Assembly (NCBI GenBank): GCA_023247935.1
Contig: JAHFFM010000032.1
Span: forward strand, 1 to 14,382
Source: Candidatus Omnitrophota bacterium
Lineage (GTDB): Bacteria; Omnitrophota; Gorgyraeia; 2-02-FULL-51-18
Length of the DNA stretch: 14,382 bases
Direction: 5' to 3'
Below are positions 1-7,196 of the stretch, piece after piece. A model generated the notes under the pieces. It saw nothing but the letters and a program-made list of their open reading frames with translations, ran no database searches and had not been told where the DNA came from. The position numbers and the translations under genes are program-made. Each line of letters opens with the position of its first letter. Within the stretch, counting starts at the first letter, position 1.

Positions 1-284
1 ATCATTCTAAGCAGACCACCAAAGATAAAAAATGGGTTCTGAATAGTTTTACCGCCAAGGTCGACTCCTTGATTGAGTTGGGACGCATGACGACCGACCA
101 AGAAAAAAGACGTGAGATTTATCACGCGCTTCATGATTTAGTTTATGCTGATCAACTGCGTCTGTGTCTTTATTTTCCCTATACATTTCACGCCGCTAGA
201 AAAAATCTCCATAACATCAATCTATTCCTCAATGAAAATATGCCCACCTATCTTTTGAAGGAAGTTTACCTGGAAGATAACTAA
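1..284 (+). CDS. ABC transporter substrate-binding protein, family 5 (peptide/nickel type), C-terminal fragment
   Basis: The gene is cut by the left edge of the window; its first complete codon is at position 3 and 93 residues plus a TAA stop are visible. The residues around KVDSLIELGRMTTDQEKR, followed by a REIYHALHDLV helix and the LYFPYTFHAARKN strand, match the closing segment of SBP_bac_5 proteins (OppA/DppA/NikA type), where a 'vD.li...r.t.D.ekR..iY' helix precedes a 'lyyp....a.r..v' strand. These proteins sit in the periplasm or are tethered as lipoproteins, and they deliver peptides or other small ligands to an ABC importer. The stop lies 18 nt before the precursor peptide start with no room for a promoter or terminator, so the two are probably cotranscribed. 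The ligand cannot be told from this fragment. The family call is fairly firm; a role in peptide re-uptake or sensing is inference. Confidence 0.8.
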   Translation, partial: HSKQTTKDKKWVLNSFTAKVDSLIELGRMTTDQEKRREIYHALHDLVYADQLRLCLYFPYTFHAARKNLHNINLFLNENMPTYLLKEVYLEDN

Positions 285-290
285 AAAAAG

Positions 291-299
291 GGGGGTGAT
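291..299 (+). promoter_or_regulatory. Strong extended Shine-Dalgarno of the precursor peptide
   Basis: GGGGGTGAT matches the full anti-Shine-Dalgarno complement GGAGGTGAT at 8 of 9 bases and sits 7 nt (from the GGAGG-equivalent bases) before the ATG at 303. It is the strongest ribosome-binding site seen in the window and fits high-level translation of a short peptide. It is the main reason for accepting the 44-codon ORF as real. Confidence 0.8.
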
Positions 300-302
300 A
301 AC

Positions 303-437
303 ATGCAATCCACCGAAGTGAAGGAAGCTCAAGTCGATCTCGAAGTGCTTAACGAAGGCGCGGAAGATGTGATGGCGCTGGAAAGCCTTTCGTGTTGCTT
401 TCCATCGGGCACGCTGAGTTTCAAGAGCGCTGTCTAG
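303..437 (+). CDS. Putative RiPP precursor peptide (radical SAM substrate), 44 aa
   Basis: This short ORF encodes 44 residues: an acidic leader (about residues 1-30, with VDLEVLNEGAEDVMALESL in its second half) and a short core (about 31-44) reading CCFPSGTLSFKSAV. It contains adjacent cysteines C31 and C32, a proline, and several Ser/Thr/Phe residues. An acidic leader joined to a small Cys-containing C-terminus, immediately before a radical SAM/SPASM maturase and an ABC exporter, is the usual layout of sactipeptide, ranthipeptide and related RiPP loci. Cysteines placed ahead of Thr, Ser and Phe positions would suit Cys-to-alpha- or beta-carbon thioether formation, but this is inference. There is no Gly-Gly leader cleavage motif. 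I do not recognise the peptide as a member of a named precursor family. The ORF has a very strong ribosome-binding site, is followed by a hairpin, and is cotranscribed with the upstream binding-protein gene. Confidence 0.78.
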   Translation: MQSTEVKEAQVDLEVLNEGAEDVMALESLSCCFPSGTLSFKSAV

Positions 438-444
438 TTGATTT

Positions 445-489
445 CTGAAAGCAGATGGCTTTCAGACTTTTCGGAGGCCATCTGTTTTT
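445..489 (+). terminator. Terminator/attenuator hairpin between precursor and maturase
   Basis: CAGATGGC (452-459) pairs perfectly with GCCATCTG (477-484) and is followed by TTTTT (485-489), the form of an intrinsic terminator with a 17-nt loop. The stem can be extended outward by CTGAAAG (445-451) pairing with the T-run and CAG (to 492) with one bulge. The same CTGAAAG can instead pair with CTTTCAG (459-465), a 7-bp hairpin with a 7-nt loop. That alternative occupies the left arm of the terminator, so the two folds exclude each other. A partial terminator here would give much more precursor than maturase, as is common in RiPP operons. The G+C content of the stem is moderate and the T-run short, so leakiness is expected. 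Confidence 0.6.
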
Positions 490-513
490 CAGATTAAAAA
501 CAGGAGAAAATAG

Positions 514-1887
514 ATGAAAATTTCTAAATTTTCGATTTTTGTGGACGGATATCCGGAAGCTCACGAGTCGCTTGTATTCAACACGCGCACCCACGCCTTA
601 GTGAAAATTTCATCGCGCTTTAAAGATATTTTAGAAAAATTAGAAGAGGCTAATTATCAAGAACTTCTTCCTTATGAAGACAAACTCATTCATTTGCATA
701 AAATGGGGATCGTTGTTCTTGATGAAGCGGACGATCATGAGCGTTTTGAGCGTTTTATAGACCGGAAAAAATACGGAGTAGACACCAAAGATTTTACTGT
801 TACCTTGTTGACGACGTACAGCTGTAATTTTGCGTGCACTTATTGTTTTGAAGAAACCACGCGCGGTTCCGGACAAAAAATGACCAAAGAAACAGCCGAC
901 ATTGTGATGGCATGGATTAAAAAACGTGTGAAACGGTATCAGGTGAAACAATGCACGATCAATTATTACGGCGGCGAACCGCTCCTTAACCAACCGATCA
1001 TGGAATATGTTTCCAGCCATATGCAGGAATGGTGTTACTCGCAGGGGGTTCAGTTCAGAGTGAATATTCAAACCAACGGTGCTTTGTTTACGCCTGAATT
1101 TATAGACAAACACATGCAGTGGGGTTTGGAGTCGGCGCGCATTAGTTTGGATGGAACCAAAGAAGTGCATGACAAACAACGTCCCATGAGAGGCACCGGC
1201 GGCGGAACTTTTGATGTGGTCATGAAAAATCTGATTCCGGCGGTGGATAAAATCAAGATGAGTATCGCCGCAGGCTATGACAAGAGTGATACTCAGGGAA
1301 TTGTGGATCTCATGGATTACTTGGACAGCGTGGGCGTTTTGAAAAAACTGGATAAATTTCTTTATTCCCCGGTGCATCCAACCTTAGGACCCAAGGATCA
1401 CCCCGAGAAGCTCGAGGGAGTCAGTTGTATGTCTAATTATGAAACGGATAATCTTTTGAGCACATCCACAGCTATCAAAAAAGCGATGGAGGAGAGAGGT
1501 CTTAGTTCCAAGTCCGGCCTCTCAACTTCCATGTGTCCACTGACGCGTGAGGCCGGCAGTCCCACGATTGATACCAATGGACTCATTTTCAAATGCAATT
1601 CCATGTTGGGTCATCCAGATTTAGCCGTGGGGGATGTCCGCGAAGACGAGTACAACAAAAAACAGCAAGAGTTTATGGCGATGGAGCCTTTCAGAGATTG
1701 CGATGACGACTGCGCCTACAAGCCTCTCTGCAACACCGGTTGCCGGCTCTTTGGATTTTTTAAACACGGTGATTTCTCCGCCAAAAGCTGTACGCGCGAA
1801 TACATGGACAAGTTTGTACCCGGCGCGATCAAGAAAGAATATGAGCTTCGCATGGCCGCCAAGCAGACGAGTGTCCAGCCTGCTTAA
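514..1887 (+). CDS. Radical SAM/SPASM peptide maturase
   Basis: This 457-residue cytoplasmic enzyme is predicted to modify the precursor peptide using S-adenosylmethionine and iron-sulfur clusters. The radical SAM cluster motif CNFACTYC (C104, C108, C111) is followed by the SAM-binding YYGGEP (about 151-156), the TNGA strand (187-190) and SLDGTKEVHD (211-220). The C-terminal SPASM domain for auxiliary clusters shows C341, G356-x4-C361, then C396-x3-C400-x5-C406-x3-C410 and C426. This is the seven-Cys pattern of anSME/SkfB-type maturases, with x3 instead of the more usual x2 in the first pair. Residues 1-83, with a 'LVFNTRTHALVKIS' segment and helices ending 'HKMGIVVLDEAD', resemble the small N-terminal recognition region seen on many maturases (PqqD/RRE-like, inferred). 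AGGAG at 502-506 supports the start at 514. Substrate identity comes from context only, and the exact linkage formed cannot be read from sequence. Confidence 0.93.
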   Translation: MKISKFSIFVDGYPEAHESLVFNTRTHALVKISSRFKDILEKLEEANYQELLPYEDKLIHLHKMGIVVLDEADDHERFERFIDRKKYGVDTKDFTVTLLTTYSCNFACTYCFEETTRGSGQKMTKETADIVMAWIKKRVKRYQVKQCTINYYGGEPLLNQPIMEYVSSHMQEWCYSQGVQFRVNIQTNGALFTPEFIDKHMQWGLESARISLDGTKEVHDKQRPMRGTGGGTFDVVMKNLIPAVDKIKMSIAAGYDKSDTQGIVDLMDYLDSVGVLKKLDKFLYSPVHPTLGPKDHPEKLEGVSCMSNYETDNLLSTSTAIKKAMEERGLSSKSGLSTSMCPLTREAGSPTIDTNGLIFKCNSMLGHPDLAVGDVREDEYNKKQQEFMAMEPFRDCDDDCAYKPLCNTGCRLFGFFKHGDFSAKSCTREYMDKFVPGAIKKEYELRMAAKQTSVQPA

Positions 1888-3574
1888 GCTTTTATTCAAA
1901 AAACGGCGGGTCTTGTTTGGCGCTTCTTTCGGAAGCGTGTGCGTCACCAACGCGTTGGCGCTCGCGTTTCCGTTGGGAATTAAGTTTTTGATGGATGCCG
2001 CCCTGACCGGAAAAAGTTTAAGCTTACTTTATCCGGTCAGTTTTATTTTAGTGGCCAGCTTTGTTTTAAAGGCTTATTTGGATGTGGTCAAATCAAAACT
2101 CAGTGTTTCGCTCGCCGAAGGCATCGCACTTGATTTTAAAAGTCTGATTTTCGAAAAAATATTAACTCAGCCGCTTTTGGTACTGGAGTCCAAGCCAAGC
2201 TCCGATTATTTGACTTATTTCACGCGCGATATCGACGCGATCAAGCGATTTTTGGGTTATTTATTTTTGGATTTTCTTTATTCTTTGATTTTAGTCTCGT
2301 TTATTTGGCTGCTCCTTTTAAAGTGGGTGCCGGATCTGGCATGTTTGTGCCTGGTATTTATGCTGACCCCTATTTTAATTTATGCCAAGTGGGGGACAAG
2401 CCTCCGAAAGGATTATGAAAAACTTAAAAATCTCGAAAATGCTTCTTGGAGAAGAATCCCGGAGATTTTAAAAGGCATTCGTACGATACGGGTTTTTAAT
2501 CAAGAAGCGCGGGAGACGCACGGATTTCTCGAAAAACAAGACACCCTCTTAAAAGCCTCTGTTGAGACTTATTCCAAGGATGGTTTGGTGTGGGCGGTGG
2601 CCAGTTTGCTGGCCTCGGTGTTTATGGTGGTGTTGCTCGTGTTGTCTCTAGAGAAGGTCTCTCACGGAAAGATGACGGTCGGAGCACTCGCGGCGGTGAA
2701 CGCCTGTTTTGTGATGCTTTTTTTGCCGCTAATTAAAATGGCGCTCCTTAATAGTCATTGGCAGGATGCCCGTATCAGCTACCAACGTCTTTCGGATTTT
2801 CTAAGGAACGCTCCTTCGCCGAATCGATCCCAGGAGGAAGTGATTGACGGCGCAGTCTCTCCGGCGGAACCACTTGTTTTTAAAAACGTTTCCTTCGGTT
2901 ACGATAAGAAAAATCCAATCTTAAAAGAGATCAATTTTAGTTTGCGAGCCGGTCAGAAAGCCGCTATTGTGGGCGTAAGCGGTTCGGGAAAGACCACGCT
3001 TGTACTCTTGATCGCGCGTCTTCTTCAGCCGGATTTAGGGTCGATCCATAGAAGCGCCAAAGAAAAATGCGCGTTTGTGCTTCAAGACGATTTTTTATTC
3101 GAGGGAACCATCCGGGACAACATTATTTGCGGGCGCAAAGAGATGGAGGGCTCCGCTATTTTTGAATTGGCAAAAGAAACAGGTTTGTTTGATTTTATCA
3201 CCGATCTTCCCGAGGGACTCGACACGATGATCACCGAAAATTTTACCAATATTTCTTTTGGCCAGCGTCAAAAGATCGCGCTGGCTAGGGCGCTCCTTAT
3301 GGATCCCGAGATTTTGATTTTGGACGAACCGACATCCTTTTTAGATCCGATCAGTGAACAAGCCTTGCTCGATCTTCTTTTTCGGATAAAATCAACGGTA
3401 GTCATGATCAGTCACCGGATCGCTTCCATTCGTGACATGGACAAGATTATTGTGTTGGATCAAGGCCGAGTGGCGGGGGAAGGCGCTCACGAAGAACTCA
3501 TCGCCACGAATAGGGTTTATCAGATGATTTGTTCGAGGCAAGTGGAAAGCACGCAAGACGCCGGGGTTTCTTAA
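1841..3574 (+). CDS. ABC exporter, fused membrane and ATPase domains (putative peptide exporter)
   Basis: The preferred ATG at 1841 gives 577 residues and overlaps the maturase gene by 47 nt, which implies translational coupling; GTG at 1871 is an alternative. The N-terminal half (about 20-310) has hydrophobic stretches consistent with six membrane helices. The C-terminal half is a complete nucleotide-binding domain: Walker A GVSGSGKT (378-385), Q-loop Q415, signature ISFGQ (471-475) in place of LSGGQ, Walker B ILILDEP (491-497) with catalytic E496, D-loop and switch H525. There is no N-terminal C39 peptidase domain, so leader removal must be done elsewhere. Such half-transporters act as dimers in the inner membrane. 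Position directly after the maturase suggests export of the mature peptide, and perhaps self-protection. A lipid or drug exporter cannot be excluded by sequence alone. Confidence 0.92.
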   Translation: MSFAWPPSRRVSSLLKLLFKKRRVLFGASFGSVCVTNALALAFPLGIKFLMDAALTGKSLSLLYPVSFILVASFVLKAYLDVVKSKLSVSLAEGIALDFKSLIFEKILTQPLLVLESKPSSDYLTYFTRDIDAIKRFLGYLFLDFLYSLILVSFIWLLLLKWVPDLACLCLVFMLTPILIYAKWGTSLRKDYEKLKNLENASWRRIPEILKGIRTIRVFNQEARETHGFLEKQDTLLKASVETYSKDGLVWAVASLLASVFMVVLLVLSLEKVSHGKMTVGALAAVNACFVMLFLPLIKMALLNSHWQDARISYQRLSDFLRNAPSPNRSQEEVIDGAVSPAEPLVFKNVSFGYDKKNPILKEINFSLRAGQKAAIVGVSGSGKTTLVLLIARLLQPDLGSIHRSAKEKCAFVLQDDFLFEGTIRDNIICGRKEMEGSAIFELAKETGLFDFITDLPEGLDTMITENFTNISFGQRQKIALARALLMDPEILILDEPTSFLDPISEQALLDLLFRIKSTVVMISHRIASIRDMDKIIVLDQGRVAGEGAHEELIATNRVYQMICSRQVESTQDAGVS

Positions 3575-3578
3575 ACAA

Positions 3579-5408
3579 ATGAAAATCAAAAAATTTCTCA
3601 TAGAGCGTTTACCGCATCCGATGTGGGCACAGATGTCCCTGGCGCTCGGAGTTTTGGTCACGGTCTCGCTGGTTTTTCTGGGGATCATTCTTATTCAGGA
3701 AAGCCGTAACGCTGTTCGCACGACAGTGCTTCGTGACCAGTCCCAACTGGCCATTCGCGCCGCGGCGGATGTGGAAGAATTTATGAAGCATCCCAAACAG
3801 CTTCTAGTCGCGACCTCTTCTCTTTTGGGCACTCAAAACCGTGACAACTGGGAGCAAGAATCTCTCTTGGTTGATTTGGCGCTTAATAATGAAATTTTCG
3901 AAAAAGCCTCTCTTGTGGATTTGAACGGCCAGGAAATATCCACCTCTTCTCTCGGCGCTTCTTTTGAAAATTATCAAAATGTGGATAGTTTTAAGATGGC
4001 CAAATCCGGCTCTTTTTACACTTCGCCCGTTTTTATATTGCCGCACAAACAATTGCCCTTTGTCATCATGAGCGCTCCCGTATTTCAGCGGGGTCGAGTC
4101 GTGGCTGTCTTGATGGGTTGGGTCAATTTACGGGGAATTTGGAAAAAAGTAGATGAAGTTCAGATCGGGCAGACAGGCCGCGCTTACCTGGTTTCCGAGA
4201 ATGGCACTCTCTTGGCTCATGAAGACAAAAAGAAGGTGATTTCCCAGGAAGATTTTTCCAAGTATGACGTGGTTCAGGAAGTGTTGGCGGGCAAGGAAGG
4301 GAGCAAAGAATTTCGAGATAAAAACGGCAAGAGCTGGCTCCGTTCTTACGCGCCGATTCCTTCGCTTCATTGGGGACTTGTGATTGAACAAAGTTCCGAA
4401 GAAGCATTTTCTTTTTTAAGAAAAATGACCGAACAGTCGCTTTTACTCATTCTCCTAAGTTTGGCGGCTACGCTGGTGGTCAGCGTCTTTTTCGCGCGCA
4501 TGATTGTAAGCCCCATTAAATTATTAGCGGAAAGAATGCAGTTGGTGGCTCGCGGCCGCTTGAATCAACGCCTTCCTTTTGGCCGGAAAGATGAGATTGG
4601 GTATTTGATGGGATCTTTTAACCGGATGACGCAACAATTAAAAGAAGCCCGGCAGTCGGAAAAACTGGTTTTGATCGGCCGTGCGGCGACCGCGATCACG
4701 CATGAGCTCAAAAATTCACTTGTGATGGTGAGCACTTTCATTAATTTACTGCCGACGCGTTATAGAGATAGCGCTTTTGTTAAACAAATGTCAGAAGTGT
4801 TGCCTCAGGAATTAAATAGTTGGAAAAATATGCTCGACGACATTTCCAATTATTCCAAGCCGCTCAATTTTGAAATGAAGCCAATCGCGTTTAAGGATGT
4901 GATTAAAAATTTTATTTCGTTGGTCGAACAGCGTTTGATTCAAAGCCATGTCGAGCTTTTGCTGGATATTCCCGCTGAACTTCCGATGATTCAGGGAAAT
5001 CCTCAAAAATTAAAACAAGCATTTATGAATATTGTGATTAACGCGGTAGAGGCCATGCCAGCTCAGGGCGTTTTAAGTATTTCGGTGGGCACGCCGATGA
5101 CTCACGCGGGACTGATGGAGACCCAACAACTGGAAGTTAAAATTCAAGACACCGGCTCCGGCATTCCCCAGGAACGCCAGGCGCATATTTTTAAACCTTT
5201 TTATACCACCAAACCCAACGGCTTAGGCTTAGGACTGGCTATCTGTAAAGAAATTGTGGAAAAACATTCCGGATCTATTGAAGCCATCAGCAAGGTGGCT
5301 TTGGGCAGTGCTTTTATTCTAAGATTTCCGATTTACTCCCCAACCCCCGATATTCCCTCCCAAGGCGGCTCAAAAGCCGAAGCAGGACAGTCAAAACAAG
5401 AGTCCTGA
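3579..5408 (+). CDS. Membrane sensor histidine kinase (dCache-HAMP-HisKA-HATPase)
   Basis: This 609-residue inner-membrane kinase starts 4 nt after the exporter stop without a visible Shine-Dalgarno, so it is probably translated by re-initiation from the exporter. A first membrane helix (about 18-40) is followed by a periplasmic region of about 245 residues with double-Cache features (for example SGSFYTSPVF, then VVAVLMGWVNL, GQTGRAYLVSENGTLLAH and LHWGLVIEQ). A second membrane helix (about 287-308) and a HAMP domain follow. The kinase core has the H-box THELKNSL with phospho-acceptor H375, N-box N488, G1 DTGSGIP (D524), F-box FKPFYTTK and G2 GLGLGLAI. Cache domains usually bind small metabolites, and the ligand here is unknown. 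It lies in the RiPP operon, so it may monitor the peptide, its export or a linked cue (inference). It has no receiver; a possible partner is the REC domain of the next gene. Confidence 0.93.
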   Translation: MKIKKFLIERLPHPMWAQMSLALGVLVTVSLVFLGIILIQESRNAVRTTVLRDQSQLAIRAAADVEEFMKHPKQLLVATSSLLGTQNRDNWEQESLLVDLALNNEIFEKASLVDLNGQEISTSSLGASFENYQNVDSFKMAKSGSFYTSPVFILPHKQLPFVIMSAPVFQRGRVVAVLMGWVNLRGIWKKVDEVQIGQTGRAYLVSENGTLLAHEDKKKVISQEDFSKYDVVQEVLAGKEGSKEFRDKNGKSWLRSYAPIPSLHWGLVIEQSSEEAFSFLRKMTEQSLLLILLSLAATLVVSVFFARMIVSPIKLLAERMQLVARGRLNQRLPFGRKDEIGYLMGSFNRMTQQLKEARQSEKLVLIGRAATAITHELKNSLVMVSTFINLLPTRYRDSAFVKQMSEVLPQELNSWKNMLDDISNYSKPLNFEMKPIAFKDVIKNFISLVEQRLIQSHVELLLDIPAELPMIQGNPQKLKQAFMNIVINAVEAMPAQGVLSISVGTPMTHAGLMETQQLEVKIQDTGSGIPQERQAHIFKPFYTTKPNGLGLGLAICKEIVEKHSGSIEAISKVALGSAFILRFPIYSPTPDIPSQGGSKAEAGQSKQES

Positions 5409-5415
5409 CATACCT

Positions 5416-5444
5416 TTCTTTATCAAAATTAAGTAACCTATACT
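5416..5444 (+). promoter_or_regulatory. Possible weak promoter for the REC-GAF-kinase gene
   Basis: TATACT at 5439-5444 is a good -10 element. With a 17-nt spacer the -35 would be TTCTTT at 5416-5421, which is poor. A start about 7 nt downstream would leave a leader of only about 14 nt before the ATG at 5465, and no Shine-Dalgarno is visible there. The gap between genes is AT-rich (56 nt). Read-through from the RiPP operon is also likely. Confidence 0.3.
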
Positions 5445-5464
5445 AAGATTATCAATTTAATACT

Positions 5465-7090
5465 ATGTCTTTCGAAAAAAACACATCCAATAAGATACTT
5501 ATTGTCGACGACGACTCCGAAATGCTCCGGTTTTACAAGGAGCAGTTGCGGATGCGTGGGTTTGACGTGCACACCGCTTCCGGTGGCGGTGAAGCGATTG
5601 AGTTGATTAAAAAAGATGCTTACGGCGTGATTATTTTGGACTTACGCATGCAACTCATGGACGGCATCGAGACGCTTGAACATATCAAATCTTTAGACTC
5701 CGAAGCGGAGATTATTATGGCCTCCGGCGAAGGAGATATCGATAAAGCCGTGGAATCTATGAAAAAGGGAGCGGTCGATTTCATCCAAAAGCCGATCAAG
5801 ATGGAAGAATTACTTTCGCTGATCGAAAAATCTTTCGATCGTCGCCAAATCCAACACCTGATTTCACTCTATGAAGCCAGTAATGAAATTTTTTCGGCGA
5901 TGAAACTGGAAAACCTTTTTGAATCAACGTTAGATTATCTGGTGCCTCTCTTTCGCGCCCAGGAATGTGCGATCATTTTAAAAAATGAAAATAACTCTCT
6001 TTTTATTGCCGTTAGTCGCGGATTGTCTCAACACTCACGGCTGGGTTTACTCCAAATGGGGGAAAAGATCGCCCACGCTTCGCCTCTAAACCATGGCTTT
6101 TTATTAAATCCCTTCTTTAAAAAAGACAATGCTTTTGCGGGCTTGAATGGGGATGCCGATCATTTTAATGGGTTGTTGGCGCCGCTTTCTGATCACGATC
6201 AGGCGCTGGGCTTTCTGTATTTTGGACGGAATCAGAACCAAGAGTATTTTACGGGTGAAGATTTAAAAAACGCGATGATGTTCGCTTCACAAATAGCACA
6301 TACCATCCGCAGTACCTCTCTTTATGAAAATATTAATGAGAAAGTTGCTAGCCTAAAAAAAGCGCAGGAAGAGTTGATTCTCATCAAATCAAAAATGGAA
6401 GAAAAAGAACGTCTGGCCAATCTCGGCATGATGATTTCAGGACTTGCTCATGAAATCAATAATCCCCTCACGGCGGTGATTGGTTATTCCGACCTTCTTT
6501 TGCAGACTTCGGGAGTGGCTTTGGATATCAAAGAACAGCTTAATATCGTGGCGCGCGAAGCCCAGCGTTGCCGTGAAATGGTTCAAGATCTCTTGGAATA
6601 CTCCAAACCCAGAAAACCTCAATGGAAAATGGTGGATCTGGTGGCCGTGGTGCGCGAAACGATGGAGGTGTCCGTTTTTGAATTAAAGCGCGTCGGGGCG
6701 GACATCCATGTGGAGGTTCCGGAAAGCTTGCCAACGATTGAAGCGGACCCGTCCAAAATCAAGCAAGTTCTTGTGAATCTAATTAAAAATTCCTGTCAAG
6801 CTTTTGAAATCAACAAGGTTGAAAATGGACAAATCAAAATCAATATTCAGCCGGAATCACGAATGACAGTTATTATTTCCGACAATGGACCGGGCATTCC
6901 CCCAGAAAATCTACTCGATATTTTCAAACCTTTTTTTACAACCAAAGCCTCCGGCTTCGGCACGGGGTTGGGTTTGAATATTTGCAAAATGATTGTAGGG
7001 GAACATAAAGGAGAGATTTCCGTCTCTTCCGTTGTTGGTGAGGGAACCTCTTTCAAGTTGTGCCTGCCTTATCGCCAAACCATCCCCTAA
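5465..7090 (+). CDS. Cytoplasmic REC-GAF-histidine kinase
   Basis: This 541-residue soluble protein has no membrane helix. Residues 9-122 form a receiver domain with the acidic pocket D15-D17, phospho-acceptor D59, S87 and K109. Residues about 130-285 look like a GAF domain, ending with a helix and a coiled-coil linker (about 285-320). The kinase core carries GLAHEINNPL with H329, N-box N442, G1 SDNGPGIP (D473), F-box FKPFFTTK and G2 GTGLGLNI. A receiver at the N-terminus of a kinase suggests a phosphorelay in which an upstream kinase, probably the dCache kinase 56 nt before it, phosphorylates D59 and tunes kinase output. No DNA-binding or other effector domain is present, so the final output regulator must lie elsewhere. 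The ATG at 5465 lacks a clear ribosome-binding site but gives a complete receiver domain. Confidence 0.93.
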   Translation: MSFEKNTSNKILIVDDDSEMLRFYKEQLRMRGFDVHTASGGGEAIELIKKDAYGVIILDLRMQLMDGIETLEHIKSLDSEAEIIMASGEGDIDKAVESMKKGAVDFIQKPIKMEELLSLIEKSFDRRQIQHLISLYEASNEIFSAMKLENLFESTLDYLVPLFRAQECAIILKNENNSLFIAVSRGLSQHSRLGLLQMGEKIAHASPLNHGFLLNPFFKKDNAFAGLNGDADHFNGLLAPLSDHDQALGFLYFGRNQNQEYFTGEDLKNAMMFASQIAHTIRSTSLYENINEKVASLKKAQEELILIKSKMEEKERLANLGMMISGLAHEINNPLTAVIGYSDLLLQTSGVALDIKEQLNIVAREAQRCREMVQDLLEYSKPRKPQWKMVDLVAVVRETMEVSVFELKRVGADIHVEVPESLPTIEADPSKIKQVLVNLIKNSCQAFEINKVENGQIKINIQPESRMTVIISDNGPGIPPENLLDIFKPFFTTKASGFGTGLGLNICKMIVGEHKGEISVSSVVGEGTSFKLCLPYRQTIP

Positions 7091-7121
7091 ATGAACTTAA
7101 TTTGTTTAATAAAAATTATTA

Positions 7122-7151
7122 TTGATTAATTAAGCTTAAATTTGTTAAAAT
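7122..7151 (+). promoter_or_regulatory. Probable promoter in an AT-rich gap before the second operon
   Basis: The gap 7091-7196 is extremely AT-rich at its left end. TTGATT (7122-7127) and TAAAAT (7146-7151) with an 18-nt spacer make a plausible sigma-70-type promoter for the operon starting at 7197. Two AT-only inverted repeats overlap it: TTAAGCTTAA (7130-7139), and AAATTT-GTTA-AAATTT (7138-7153) covering the -10. They could be an operator, or just low-complexity AT sequence. No hairpin with a T-run marks the end of the preceding gene. Confidence 0.35.
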
Positions 7152-7196
7152 TTAATAAGAATTAAAATGCCATTCGTGTGTATAAAGGAGCCTAGC

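Noticed and set aside
640..1377. Long minus-strand ORF of 245 codons inside the maturase gene
   Set aside because: It lies wholly opposite a gene with clear radical SAM motifs, has no ribosome-binding site or recognisable domain, and its translation looks like antisense of the maturase.
1634..1840. Upstream extension of the exporter frame inside the maturase gene
   Set aside because: The added residues overlap the SPASM-coding region and do not resemble transporter sequence; the start at 1841 gives a normal half-transporter length.
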